Part shown: positions 1 through 9,037 of the stretch, piece by piece
How positions within the stretch are numbered: position 1 is the first letter of the stretch
Layout: each line of letters begins with the position of its first letter
From: JAXMBN01 sp046349875
GTDB taxonomy: Bacteria; Planctomycetota; Planctomycetia; Pirellulales; Pirellulaceae
Direction: 5' to 3'
DNA length: 64,000 nt
Assembly: GCA_046349875.1 (NCBI GenBank)
Contig: JAXMBN010000016.1
Location: 62,001 to 126,000, forward strand
Made by a program: the position numbers and the translations under genes
Notes under the pieces: generated by a model
Told to the model about the DNA's origin: nothing
The model's database searches: none
The model's input: only the letters and a program-made list of their open reading frames with translations

Positions 1-1477
1 GAAACAGCTGAATCGGCGGTGAGTGCATCCGATGAAACGCCCTCGCGACTGGCTCGCTGGAAAATCTATTTCGTCAAACGCTGGCAAGAATGGTTTGCGT
101 GGGAACCAGACTTGGCACCCAATGAGCTTCGGGTGAAGGCGGGAGCACAACATGCCGTGCTATCCTATCCTGTGCGAGTTCGTTCGGCTGGCCAAGCCTA
201 TTTCCCAGGCGTTCGATTAACGTTTGAGGATGGATTTGGACTGTTTCGCGCCCATCGCTTTCGCAAATGCGAACAGCGGCGGCGATTGCTGCCCCACTAT
301 TATGATGCGGGCGAAGTTGGGCCTCATGTGAAGCGCATCAACTCGTTGCCGCAGCATGGTATTCACCGCCTTCAGCGAGCGGGTATGGGCTCTGAATTGC
401 TCGAGCTTCGCGAGTATGTCGTAGGCGATCCTCCGAAATCGATCGCTTGGAAAGTATCGGCGCGTCGCGATAAGTTGATGACGCGGCAATACGAGTCGGA
501 AGTTCCAGTGCGGGTCCATCTCTTCTTGGATGGTTCCATCCCAACGCGGTTGGGTGGCTATGGACTTCGTCTGATCGATCAGCTCAATTTCGTTGCGGCG
601 AGCGTCGCCAAAGCCGCGATTGCAGTAGGTGATCCTGTCAGTGGAGTTTTGGTAGATGAATTGGGATCCAAGTCCCTGCCTTGGTACAACGGAGACCGCG
701 GTTTTCATCAACTGCTCAAAGAACTGGCCGACTTTGCAACAACACCACCTCCGCTGACGCAGGTCGTCACACCGACGATGATGCAAGCCGCGTTTCAAGT
801 CTGGGGAACGCTATTCCGATTTGATGGAGAAAGCCTATCGCGAACTACCTTGGTCCATTCGCCGATCGACCCACAAACGCATTCTACTCACCACATTGCT
901 GTCAGAAATCTTTGAACTGTCTGCCTATGAGCAAACACTCTGTATGCTGCAGGAGTCTCATCTGGTTTACTACGTTCAAGAACTCCCATGCAAAGCGGGG
1001 CTTCCATGGATGGACCCTGTAGTTCCTCTCACTGGCGAACTGGCCGTCAATGCTCCGAAGCGAATGCACCGTATCGGAGACGCGATCGCCAAGGCGACGT
1101 ATCATGCCCATGACAATGAGATCTTCGTGGTCCTTGCTGATCTGATCGATACATCCACGCATATTCACCATTTACTTCGGTACGTCAAACTTGCTTTGGC
1201 CAAACACCATCGAGTCGCATTTGTTTGTCCCACCTCGATCTTTGCTCGCCCTAAAGAAACGCAAGTGATACCTCGATCTACCAGCCTCCAAGATCTGCTT
1301 GTAGCATCGGAGCAATCACGCTTGCGCGATTTAACCAAGCAATTGCAGCGGGAACTCACGAGACTCGGTGTATCGGTTGCGTTCGCGGGCGAAGAATCAG
1401 CCATTCAGATGATATTGTCCGAAATGCAACTTGCGCGAAGTGGACGTCATCGCACTGCGAATGGAGCCAGTCGATGA
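1..1477 (+). CDS. DUF58 domain protein, 5'-partial and frame-disrupted
   Basis: DUF58 proteins carry a vWA-like domain and are normally encoded beside MoxR AAA+ ATPases. Frame 1 is open from base 1, and the first possible in-window start is a GTG at 19. The usual N-terminal membrane segments are missing, so the gene probably begins upstream of the window. Residues about 60-80 hold the DxFGLFR-like segment, followed by LRxYxxGDxxxxIxWKxSAR, the DUF58 signature. Frame 1 stops at 915. The family C-terminal half (IFVVLADLID, RHRV-like strand, LGV segment) continues in frame 2 and ends at 1477. Frame 2 is open only from 782, so the break lies at 782-830. Reading the G4 run at 803-806 as G3 gives a seamless QVWERYSDLMEKAY. 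The stop overlaps the next start by four bases (ATGA). The family call is secure. Whether the break is real is unknown. Confidence 0.8.
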
Positions 1478-2304
1478 ACGAAGTAGAAACGATGAGTAGC
1501 GAATCACAATCGATGTCGTCATCGCCGGCCAATGATTCCAAGCGAACTTGGCATGCCGAGGTCCTTGTGGATCTGATACAAGTATTCGTGGTTTGGATTT
1601 TGCTGCACTGGCTTCTACCAACGCCACCCGCTTGGCAAGGTCTGCTCTCGTTGGCCTTCTTCCTTTTTCTTGCGTTGCTCGTCATTCGACTTCGAGGATG
1701 GTTTCTACTTATCCTGATTCAATGGGGAATCATGATGCGAGAACCAAGGCAATCGATGTTCGACCCGTTTTCTCTCGAAACCGTGTTGTTTTCGATGCTA
1801 GCGGTGCTCACCATTGCCTATCTGTGTGGATATGCGCGAACGCGTCAATGGTTGGTGAAGTTTATCTCGCGATGGCTTGATCAGGGAACATGGAATCGAA
1901 AAACTCCCAACCGAGACCAACGACGGGTGTGGCATCGATGGATTCGCCAGTCGATTGTCTTTGGCATTGCCATCTTGGGATCGGTTGCCATATTGCGTTA
2001 TCTACCGTTTTATGAGTCGAGACGCAGGGATTGGTTCAACTGGTCGACCGATAATGATTTTATCTTTTGGCCCGGTCCCACTTTGCTGCTCGCGATCTTC
2101 GCGGGATGGATTTTGCTGCGTGAGTATCAATGGAAGCAACTTTCGCCACGACAGGCGAGCCTGTTCTTACGATCGGTCTTTTTTACGGCGCATTATTCCG
2201 ATCTAAGATTGTTGCTTCGCAAAAAGCTTCAATATCGTAAACAGAATGCCGTCCCTTCTTCGGCCTCCGATTCCGTGACCGCGGGATCGCCACCGAAACT
2301 TTAG
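1474..2304 (+). CDS. Multi-pass membrane protein of the DUF58 operon
   Basis: No named family is recognised. The 276-residue product has a polar, Ser-rich N-terminus (1-25) and about five hydrophobic segments, near residues 32-48, 55-80, 100-118, 165-180 and 200-218. It ends in a basic, Ser/Pro-rich cytoplasmic-looking tail. The ATG overlaps the stop of the DUF58 gene (ATGA), which implies translational coupling. It is likely a structural membrane partner in a MoxR-DUF58 type operon. In related operons, membrane proteins with vWA or TPR domains occupy this place, but no such domain is visible here. The function is unknown. Confidence 0.75.
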   Translation: MNEVETMSSESQSMSSSPANDSKRTWHAEVLVDLIQVFVVWILLHWLLPTPPAWQGLLSLAFFLFLALLVIRLRGWFLLILIQWGIMMREPRQSMFDPFSLETVLFSMLAVLTIAYLCGYARTRQWLVKFISRWLDQGTWNRKTPNRDQRRVWHRWIRQSIVFGIAILGSVAILRYLPFYESRRRDWFNWSTDNDFIFWPGPTLLLAIFAGWILLREYQWKQLSPRQASLFLRSVFFTAHYSDLRLLLRKKLQYRKQNAVPSSASDSVTAGSPPKL

Positions 2305-2330
2305 GCTACAAACTTCTGATAGGTGTCATC

Positions 2331-2555
2331 ATGTTTTTTTGGATACGCGAGATGTTGGGATGGGGACTGGTGCTTGTTGCCCTTGTGATGATCTGGATCG
2401 GAATGCGCTGGATCATGGATCTTGATTCCCCACGCATTTTTGAATCAGCGGTTGTATTGATGGCTTCGTTGGGTGTGATGCGAGGAGGCATTCTGATGAT
2501 TCGCATCTCCACGGCGGCCCGTGTTTGCCGCATCGAAGAACGAAGAAAATCGTAG
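2331..2555 (+). CDS. Small two-helix membrane protein
   Basis: This 74-residue protein has two hydrophobic helices (about residues 7-26 and 38-58) and a basic tail ending RIEERRKS. It lies 26 bases after the preceding membrane-protein gene on the same strand, with AGGTG six bases before the ATG, so it is probably the last cistron of the operon. No family is recognised. A reading as spurious is possible, but the coding-like hydrophobic pattern and the tight spacing argue for a real gene. Confidence 0.55.
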   Translation: MFFWIREMLGWGLVLVALVMIWIGMRWIMDLDSPRIFESAVVLMASLGVMRGGILMIRISTAARVCRIEERRKS

Positions 2556-2609
2556 ATACCGACATAACAGGCCTACGATTCGTATTGTTCGAACTAGCAG
2601 CGCTGTCTT

Positions 2610-3038
2610 TCAAGTAGGATCGAGATGTCCTCGTTGAACGGCCTCCTCATGGTTTTCAAATTGGGCCATGGCCGTTAAGAGTCGATGAAATCCCAGCTTT
2701 TTGTAGAAGGCTTCTTTGCCGGGGACCGAATAAAGCAGAATCTTTTTATGACCCCGCGAGTCCTGCAGCAGTCGAAGGACGATTTCGCGTCCTAGTCCTT
2801 GGCCTTGATACTCGGGCAGCAAAGCAATGTCGCAGAGGTACGAGCAATCGGCACCGTCTGCAAGGGCACGCCCCGCTCCAATCAGCTTGTCGCCGTCGAA
2901 AACAAACCAACGGAATCGACTATTGGTGAAAACCGTCTTCAAGCTCTCGGCCGACTTGTTCCCGAGAGGAGCGAGTCGGTAGAGTTCTTCCATCTTTTCC
3001 CAGTCGATGAGTTCAAGGGAATGGGTCCAGGAGATCAT
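2610..3038 (-). CDS. GNAT-family N-acetyltransferase
   Basis: The 142-residue product fits a small GNAT domain that transfers an acetyl group from acetyl-CoA to an unknown amine. The acetyl-CoA pyrophosphate-binding motif appears as PEYQGQGLGREIV. It is preceded by the typical beta4 strand (CDIALLPEY) and followed by the C-terminal GKEAFYKKLGF segment, where the conserved Tyr of the family sits. I chose the ATG at 3038 (MISWTHS) because GAAAGG lies just upstream. A longer frame opens at 3083, but it would overlap the divergent MATE gene. The gene is divergent from the MATE exporter and is probably single. The substrate cannot be predicted. Confidence 0.85.
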   Translation of the reverse strand: MISWTHSLELIDWEKMEELYRLAPLGNKSAESLKTVFTNSRFRWFVFDGDKLIGAGRALADGADCSYLCDIALLPEYQGQGLGREIVLRLLQDSRGHKKILLYSVPGKEAFYKKLGFHRLLTAMAQFENHEEAVQRGHLDPT

Positions 3039-3229
3039 ACTCGGCCTTTCAGCAATCGCGACTTCTACGCATGCATTGCACAAATGGAAATAGGGGAGAC
3101 ACTCTAAGATTTTATCGGTTCGAACCCCGGACCAACATTTTGTGTCCAGAGCAGGGGTTCGTGGAAGACGGCTTTGAAGCCCGTGTGGTTGGCAAAGATG
3201 GAAATGCGGTTAGTCTATTGGCAACGGAA

Positions 3230-4696
3230 ATGGCAAACGAGGAAGCATCTTTGGCGACAAATTCAATGGCCGATCAACCGGAAAGAGCAGGGGAGCACGG
3301 CCTAGTGAATGAGCCATCGCAATTGGGTAGCCCGCGCGATGTTCTGAAATTAGCATGGCCATTGATGCTATCGACGGGGCTATTTTCGCTGACATTGTTC
3401 GTCGATCGAACGCTCTTGTATTGGTATAGCAACGACGCGGCATCAGCTGCGATGTCTGCTGGCACTGCCTTTTGGGTTGTCATCTGCGTCCCGACTGGGA
3501 TGATTGGATATACCAGCACCTTTGTGTCGCAATACTATGGGGCCAATCGCTTGGACCGAGCCATGCAGGTGGTCGTCCAGGGCCTTGCGCTATCGGTTTT
3601 GATAGGCCCTTTCTTCTTGATCGTCGCTTTGTTCATCGGCGATTTGTTTCGATGGTTTCAGCATCCTCCGGAACTGATTGCGGTGGAGGTCGAGTATTTT
3701 CGGTGGATCGCCCCAGGGGCTTGGGCGATGGTCTTTTCATCCGCCATGACGGGACTCTTTGCAGGCATCGGCAAGACGCGGGTGTTGTTGCTTTGCGATT
3801 TTGTATCAACGGCAATCAATGTCGTACTCGATTGTTTGTTGATTTTTGGATGGCTTGGTTTTCCCAGGATGGGAGTGGCCGGTGCGGCTCTGGCGAGCAG
3901 CGTTGCCATCATCGCCAAGGTGGTACTATTGGCCTGGATCGTCTATCGATATTGGCAAGACGCATTGGCGAACTCTCCCGAGCTGCGAGCAACCTTTCGA
4001 CCTCAATGGGATGGTCCCTTGATGGCGAGACTGCTCCGCTTTGGTTGGCCAGCGGGCATTCAGATGCTGGCCGAATCGGTCAGTTTTTCGATCATCATGT
4101 TGTTTGTGGGACGACTTGGTTCGATCAGTATGGCGGCAACGACATTGGCCTTGGGAGTCAATCTTATAGCGTTTGTCCCTATCAATGGACTGGGGATGGC
4201 GGTGAGCGTTTTGGTTGGCCAACATTTGACGGCGGGTCGATTGGATATCGCGAAGCGTTGCGTTCGATCGGGGTTGTGGATCGCTGGAATTTACGGGACG
4301 TTTTTTGCGGTGCTTTATGGTCTCTTCCCAGACTTTTCGATGCTGATCTATTCGGTGGGAACCGAAGCGGAACGCTTTGATGAAATGAAACCGATCTTGC
4401 GTCCCCTGCTGTGGTTTATCGCGGGATACTGTATCTTCGATGCCTTGCAAATCGTGTATATGTCGGCCATTAAAGGAGCCGGGGATACGCGATTCGTTTT
4501 AATCGCCAGCATCTTGATCGGCCTTACGGTGGTGGGAATGGGCAAGCTGTTAGGCGATCTTGTGCATGGCGAACTCTACTGGTGGTGGGGCGTCATCATG
4601 GCATGGGTACTGGCCATGGCCGTGGTCTTCAGCAGTCGCTACTATCAAGGGAAATGGCAGAAGATGCGGGTGATTGAATCGGAAATCGGCCAATAG
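3230..4696 (+). CDS. MATE-family multidrug/Na+-driven efflux transporter
   Basis: An inner-membrane exporter of the MATE (NorM/DinF) family with about 12 hydrophobic helices. Family-like landmarks are LAWPLMLSTGL in helix 1, FVSQYYGANRLDRA after helix 2, and the second-half repeat beginning FGWPAGIQMLAES followed by VGQHLTAGR. From the ATG at 3230 the protein has 488 residues, slightly above the usual 450. The frame is open back to 3071, but that start would overlap the divergent GNAT gene, and the extra residues look non-family. An ATG at 3266 is also possible. No strong ribosome site marks any of these starts. The substrate is unknown. Confidence 0.88.
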   Translation: MANEEASLATNSMADQPERAGEHGLVNEPSQLGSPRDVLKLAWPLMLSTGLFSLTLFVDRTLLYWYSNDAASAAMSAGTAFWVVICVPTGMIGYTSTFVSQYYGANRLDRAMQVVVQGLALSVLIGPFFLIVALFIGDLFRWFQHPPELIAVEVEYFRWIAPGAWAMVFSSAMTGLFAGIGKTRVLLLCDFVSTAINVVLDCLLIFGWLGFPRMGVAGAALASSVAIIAKVVLLAWIVYRYWQDALANSPELRATFRPQWDGPLMARLLRFGWPAGIQMLAESVSFSIIMLFVGRLGSISMAATTLALGVNLIAFVPINGLGMAVSVLVGQHLTAGRLDIAKRCVRSGLWIAGIYGTFFAVLYGLFPDFSMLIYSVGTEAERFDEMKPILRPLLWFIAGYCIFDALQIVYMSAIKGAGDTRFVLIASILIGLTVVGMGKLLGDLVHGELYWWWGVIMAWVLAMAVVFSSRYYQGKWQKMRVIESEIGQ

Positions 4697-4787
4697 TTGG
4701 CAAGATTTGTTTCTCTGCACCGAAGAGCCATCACGCCGAATCACGCTAACCAATTCCACGTGCCCCGTTTCTAAGAGGAGAAGATCG

Positions 4788-5828
4788 ATGCTGGATATCA
4801 TGTGTCCTTCGTGCGAAAAGCCCTACCGGATTGCGCCCGAGCACAACGGCAAGCAGGTTCGATGCCAACAATGTGGAATGACATTCATCGCCAGTCCGAT
4901 CGATCGCAATGCACCTCCCGTGCTTTTGGAAGCTACACCCGGCGCTACCACGAAGGCATCCTCCGCCAGCTATGCTCCCACGCAGTATAGTCCGTCGGCT
5001 GCTGGCACGCGTTCTTCGACGAAGGTCGCGGATGAAATCGACTATGAGATCCGTGGCGATGATATGCAGTTTGTCGAGATCACGCTCGATCCAGGTGAGA
5101 CAGTGATTGCGGAAGCGGGTGCGATGATGTTCATGACGGCGGGTATCGAAATGCAAACCGTCTTCGGCGATCCATCCAAGAAAGGTGGAGGCTTTTGGGA
5201 CAAGGTGGTATCGGCCGGCAAACGTGTGTTGACCGGTGAGTCTCTCTTTATGACCACCTTTTCCAATACGCGTTCCAATCAACGTGAGGTCGTCGCCTTC
5301 GGTGCTCCCTATGCAGGCAAAATTCTTCCTATGCATCTCGATGAGATAGGTGGCGAGATCATATGCCAGAAGGATGCATTCTTGTGCGGTGCCAAAGGTA
5401 TCGAAGTTAGCATTGCATTTCAAAAGAAGATTGCCACAGCTTTATTCGGTGGCGAAGGCTTCATCATGCAACGCTTGCGCGGTGATGGAATCGCAATGGT
5501 GCACGCTAGCGGAGCCATGATGCATCGCGTGCTTGGTCCAGGAGAACAACTTCGATTGGATACAGGTTGCTTGATGGCTTTGGGGCCAACCGTTCAATAC
5601 GACGTTCAATTCGTAGGAGGAGTCAAGAACACTCTCTTCGGTGGCGAAGGCTTGTTCTTGGCAACCCTTACTGGCCCAGGTCCTGTTTGGCTTCAAAGCC
5701 TTCCCTTTTCGCGTCTTGCAGGACGCATCTTGGCAGCCAGCACCAAGGGTGTTGGAACCAAGGAAGAAGGCTCGCTGCTCAATGGCCTTGGTGGGCTTGG
5801 CGGAATGCTCATGGGCAATTCCGATTGA
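4788..5828 (+). CDS. AIM24/TIGR00266-like protein with N-terminal zinc ribbon
   Basis: The 346-residue protein has two parts. Residues 1-30 hold CPSC and CQQC knuckles (MJ0042-type zinc ribbon, seen in many planctomycete proteins). A Ser/Thr/Ala/Pro linker follows. From about residue 85 comes a beta-rich AIM24 domain with the repeated glycine-rich signature LFGGEGF/LFGGEGL and GPVWLQSLP. AIM24 domains form a double-stranded beta-helix. Their bacterial role is unclear, and the yeast member is a mitochondrial inner-membrane protein. The C-terminus ends in a Gly/Leu-rich tail (GLGGLGGMLMG). The start is fixed by AAGAGGAGAAG just before the ATG at 4788. A longer open frame back to 4674 overlaps the MATE gene and is rejected. 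Confidence 0.85.
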   Translation: MLDIMCPSCEKPYRIAPEHNGKQVRCQQCGMTFIASPIDRNAPPVLLEATPGATTKASSASYAPTQYSPSAAGTRSSTKVADEIDYEIRGDDMQFVEITLDPGETVIAEAGAMMFMTAGIEMQTVFGDPSKKGGGFWDKVVSAGKRVLTGESLFMTTFSNTRSNQREVVAFGAPYAGKILPMHLDEIGGEIICQKDAFLCGAKGIEVSIAFQKKIATALFGGEGFIMQRLRGDGIAMVHASGAMMHRVLGPGEQLRLDTGCLMALGPTVQYDVQFVGGVKNTLFGGEGLFLATLTGPGPVWLQSLPFSRLAGRILAASTKGVGTKEEGSLLNGLGGLGGMLMGNSD

Positions 5829-5881
5829 TCGCTTCGCAACGGTTCTTTTCCAAGGTCGCTTGATTCCACGTTGAATTGGCC

Positions 5882-5908
5882 CTGCATGCAAGAATAGGTC
5901 GCATGCAG
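5882..5908. terminator. Inverted repeat between convergent genes
   Basis: Perfect 8-base arms CTGCATGC (5882-5889) and GCATGCAG (5901-5908) with an 11-base loop, lying between the convergent AIM24-like and thiO genes. There is no adjacent T tract, so a terminator role is only suggested by position. Confidence 0.35.
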
Positions 5909-5916
5909 AGGCATGG

Positions 5917-7068
5917 CTACACAGGTGACGATCGCGTGTACGCTTTGCCGCGTGTGAAGCGAAAACTTTCCAGATCAATCGATGTCGTCCCATCCTGCAT
6001 GAGATCCATCATGACCTGTGCGGTACCTGGCGAAAGGTGCAAGCCGTGACGGAAGTGCCCCGATGCAATGAAACCATTATCGGTGTCGGGTAGTCGACCC
6101 AGATAAGGATGCGAATCAAAGGAACCTGGGCGCAATCCTGCCCATGCTTGGACTTCCTCTGCATCGTCGAGTTCCTTGACCAAACTACGACTCCATTGTC
6201 TTAGTTGGTTGAGCATCCCATCGGTTGTGGTTTCATCAAAACCGACCTCTTCTTCGCACGAACCAGCCAGAACATGCCCATCGGCTCGTGGCACTAGATA
6301 CCGATGACCTTCATTGAGAATCGGAATCCATCGTCTCGTGGGGAAGCGATACAGAATCATTTGACCGCGAATGGGAAGAATCCCCGAATGCAATCCGAGC
6401 GGTTCCAATAGGCGCTGGCTCCAGGCCCCTGCTGTCACGCAATATCGTTTTGCATGGATCGATCCTTGTGAGGTGAGGGCCGCTTGAATCCATCGATCAT
6501 TGCGCTGCCAATCGAGCACCGGACAGTGTTCGAGAATCCGTACTAGGCCCGATCGTTCACAAGCCATTCGGAGAGCCTTGATGTGATGCGGGTTTCGGAG
6601 TTGGCACTCGGTCGGCATGAACCAACTACCCAAGATTGGCTGGCTTGATTGCTCCAAGCAAGGAAAGCGATGGATCGTTTCTGGAGGGGTACAGCGTTCA
6701 TAAGGGACACCATAATCGTCCCACCAAGATTGTTGCGCGAGGAGCGTCGCGAACTCACCGGCGGACCTCGCTACAGACACTCCTCCACATGATTGGAAGC
6801 CATTATCGATTCCGGTAAGCAATTTGAGTTGCTTGGACCATTCGGGATGCAGTTGATGCGAGAGAGCCCTCAATTGCTCGAGCGGATCCAGGTTGCCGCT
6901 GGTGGGACTGGCAGGAAGAATTCCGGCTCCCGCCCAGCTGGCACCTCGACCGATTTGGCGGGCATCGGCGAGTGTCACAGACCATCCTCGCTGCGCGGCA
7001 AGCCAAGCGATGGAAAGGCCAACGACACCACCCCCACAAACGAAAAGATCGGAATCTGCGGAAGCCAT
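5917..7068 (-). CDS. thiO: FAD-dependent glycine oxidase ThiO
   Basis: The 383-residue flavoprotein is of the DAO family. It begins with the FAD-binding Rossmann motif GGGVVGLSIAWLAAQRG, followed by GRGASWAGAGILPA, typical of ThiO. The C-terminal GLRPGSFDSHPYLGRLP and SGHFRHGLHLSPGTA match the second FAD-contact region of glycine oxidases. ThiO oxidises glycine to dehydroglycine, which feeds thiamine thiazole synthesis. No other thi gene is visible nearby, so a related amino-acid oxidase role is possible. The length is normal. The gene is divergent from the kinase at 7299, with about 230 bases between them for two promoters. Confidence 0.87.
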   Translation of the reverse strand: MASADSDLFVCGGGVVGLSIAWLAAQRGWSVTLADARQIGRGASWAGAGILPASPTSGNLDPLEQLRALSHQLHPEWSKQLKLLTGIDNGFQSCGGVSVARSAGEFATLLAQQSWWDDYGVPYERCTPPETIHRFPCLEQSSQPILGSWFMPTECQLRNPHHIKALRMACERSGLVRILEHCPVLDWQRNDRWIQAALTSQGSIHAKRYCVTAGAWSQRLLEPLGLHSGILPIRGQMILYRFPTRRWIPILNEGHRYLVPRADGHVLAGSCEEEVGFDETTTDGMLNQLRQWSRSLVKELDDAEEVQAWAGLRPGSFDSHPYLGRLPDTDNGFIASGHFRHGLHLSPGTAQVMMDLMQDGTTSIDLESFRFTRGKAYTRSSPV

Positions 7069-7298
7069 GAACGTGTTACTCAGTCCTTTTCTGATCGAGA
7101 GCGATTCGAGCTCAAACTATACTCACAGGTGGGGGGAGCAAAAGAACTTCCAGCGGGATCCCACCGATCGGAATTGCAAAATTGGTCCCGATTTCCCTCC
7201 CGTGTCGTTGAACCGGCACCAAATATTCATCATGCTGATAAGTTGATTCTTGCAAACATTGTCATGGCCGACAGGTCTATCAAGCCTATGGAATTGGA

Positions 7299-8918
7299 AT
7301 GACGAAGATTACGTCCGAACAATTCGTCGAGATCGTCAGAAAAAGCCGGCTCGTCGATCCAGAGACCCTCGAAAGTCAAGTGCTTCGGATTCGGACCGAA
7401 CACGGTGGCCAGCTTCCCGAGGATCCGGTCGACATCGCCAAAGCCTTGCAAAAAGCGGAACTGCTTACCCATTGGCACTGCGAAAAACTCCTTCAGGGCA
7501 AGTACAAAGGATTTTTTCTCGGCAAGCACAAGCTGCTTGGACACTTGGGAACGGGTGGGATGAGCACGGTCTATCTCGCCGAGCATATTGGGATGCACCA
7601 CAAGCGAGCCATTAAGGTTCTTCCCAAAACGAAACTTGGCAATTCCTCCTACCTCGCTCGGTTTCAGCTAGAAGCCAAGGCCATCGCTTCGCTGTCCCAC
7701 CCGAATATCGTACGCGCGTTCGATATCGATAACGAGAAAGATACGCATTACTTGGTGATGGAGTATGTCGAAGGGGTCGACCTCCAAACGCTCATCAAGA
7801 AGAGTGGCCCGCTTCCGTACGAATTAGCGGCTGACTACATTTCCCAAGCGGCTCATGGACTTCAACATGCGCATGAAGTGGGGCTGATCCATCGCGATGT
7901 GAAGCCAGCCAACTTGTTGGTGAACAAAGACGGACACATCAAGATTCTCGATCTCGGCTTGGCCTTGTTCGCCGATGAAAAAGAAGCATCGTTGACCATG
8001 GATTTCAACGATAAAGTTTTGGGAACCGCCGATTACTTGGCACCCGAACAAGCACTCAATAGCCATAACGTCGATGGCCGCGCCGACATCTATGGACTCG
8101 GATGCAGTCTCTATTTTCTATTGACGGGGCATCCACCTTTTCCGGATGGGACTATCGCTCAGCGCATCGCAAAACACCAAAAAATGATGCCCGAGGACAT
8201 TCGCAAGGACCGCCCTGACGTTCCAGGTGAATTGGAAGGGATTTGCGTCAAGATGATGCAAAAGGATCCCAAGTTCCGATATCCGGACTGCAATGCGGTT
8301 GCGGATGCATTGGAAAAATGGGCCGCCGCGTATCGTGCAGCCAATGCAACGGTGCGAAACAAGCCTCGTGCCACCGTTCCAGTTATGGGCGGTAGTGATA
8401 GTGGGCTTGTGATTGGTGATATCCCCAACCGATCCGAGCGACGATCGGAAGCCGAAACGGTAAGCAACCGAGGAGGTGATACGATCGGCGGAACTCTCTC
8501 GGAAGGATCGGCATTGAGTTTGTCGTCGGGGGACAGTGGTATCCTGCGATCGATTGCAGCGAAGGATCTTGGATCCTCTATCGATAGCCAATTGGACTTA
8601 GAAAAAGAAATCGCCAAGCGAACGGCTAGCTCGAGCGTCGCCAAAGGGAAAACAGCTCAAAAGCCTGCACCGAAAAAGCCTCAGGCCAACGCCCCGCTTG
8701 CTCCTCATGCTCCGGCTCCGGTCGGTCATGGGATGCCGCGGTGGATGATGTGGGCTATCGCAGTGGGCTTGATGGTCATGTTTGGATTGGCGGTATTGCT
8801 CGGCATCTTCATCGCAAGAATCACACCCAACCCTTCGGCCGCGAAGGGAACGACCGAGAAGTCTATGAATGAGCCACGAATCGTGAGTACGAGCTCGTGG
8901 CATGGCAACCTCTCTTAG
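7299..8918 (+). CDS. Transmembrane Ser/Thr protein kinase (PknB-like)
   Basis: A 539-residue Hanks-type kinase. Residues 1-72 form the short helical module (SRLVDPETLE... LLTHWHCEKLLQGKYKGFFLG) that precedes many planctomycete kinases. The kinase domain spans about 76-330: glycine loop GHLGTGGMS (81-89), catalytic Lys106 in AIKVL, HRDVKPANLLVN (His198-Asp200), DLG (218-220) in place of DFG, and APE (248-250). The DLG variant keeps the metal-binding Asp, so the enzyme should be active. A Ser/Gly and Ala/Pro/Lys-rich linker leads to one membrane helix at about 482-505 and a 30-residue tail. The kinase therefore sits in the cytoplasm, anchored from its C-terminal side. The cytochrome-motif gene follows 119 bases later. 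Confidence 0.92.
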   Translation: MTKITSEQFVEIVRKSRLVDPETLESQVLRIRTEHGGQLPEDPVDIAKALQKAELLTHWHCEKLLQGKYKGFFLGKHKLLGHLGTGGMSTVYLAEHIGMHHKRAIKVLPKTKLGNSSYLARFQLEAKAIASLSHPNIVRAFDIDNEKDTHYLVMEYVEGVDLQTLIKKSGPLPYELAADYISQAAHGLQHAHEVGLIHRDVKPANLLVNKDGHIKILDLGLALFADEKEASLTMDFNDKVLGTADYLAPEQALNSHNVDGRADIYGLGCSLYFLLTGHPPFPDGTIAQRIAKHQKMMPEDIRKDRPDVPGELEGICVKMMQKDPKFRYPDCNAVADALEKWAAAYRAANATVRNKPRATVPVMGGSDSGLVIGDIPNRSERRSEAETVSNRGGDTIGGTLSEGSALSLSSGDSGILRSIAAKDLGSSIDSQLDLEKEIAKRTASSSVAKGKTAQKPAPKKPQANAPLAPHAPAPVGHGMPRWMMWAIAVGLMVMFGLAVLLGIFIARITPNPSAAKGTTEKSMNEPRIVSTSSWHGNLS

Positions 8919-9037
8919 GGCACAAAGACAACCTTTTGGGTGATCGATCACTTGAACGTGCGCATTGGGAATTCTTCAGCGGATTCCCTTCGCGATCCAT
9001 TTCCATTCGTTGCGGACCTCGAACCAGGACCGATTCC

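Noticed and set aside
3071..3229. Upstream extension of the MATE gene to 3071
   Set aside because: The residues are not MATE-like and the extension would overlap the divergent GNAT gene.
7299..8918. Kinase as pseudokinase because of DLG instead of DFG
   Set aside because: The metal-binding Asp, the catalytic Lys and the HRD motif are all present, so activity is still expected.
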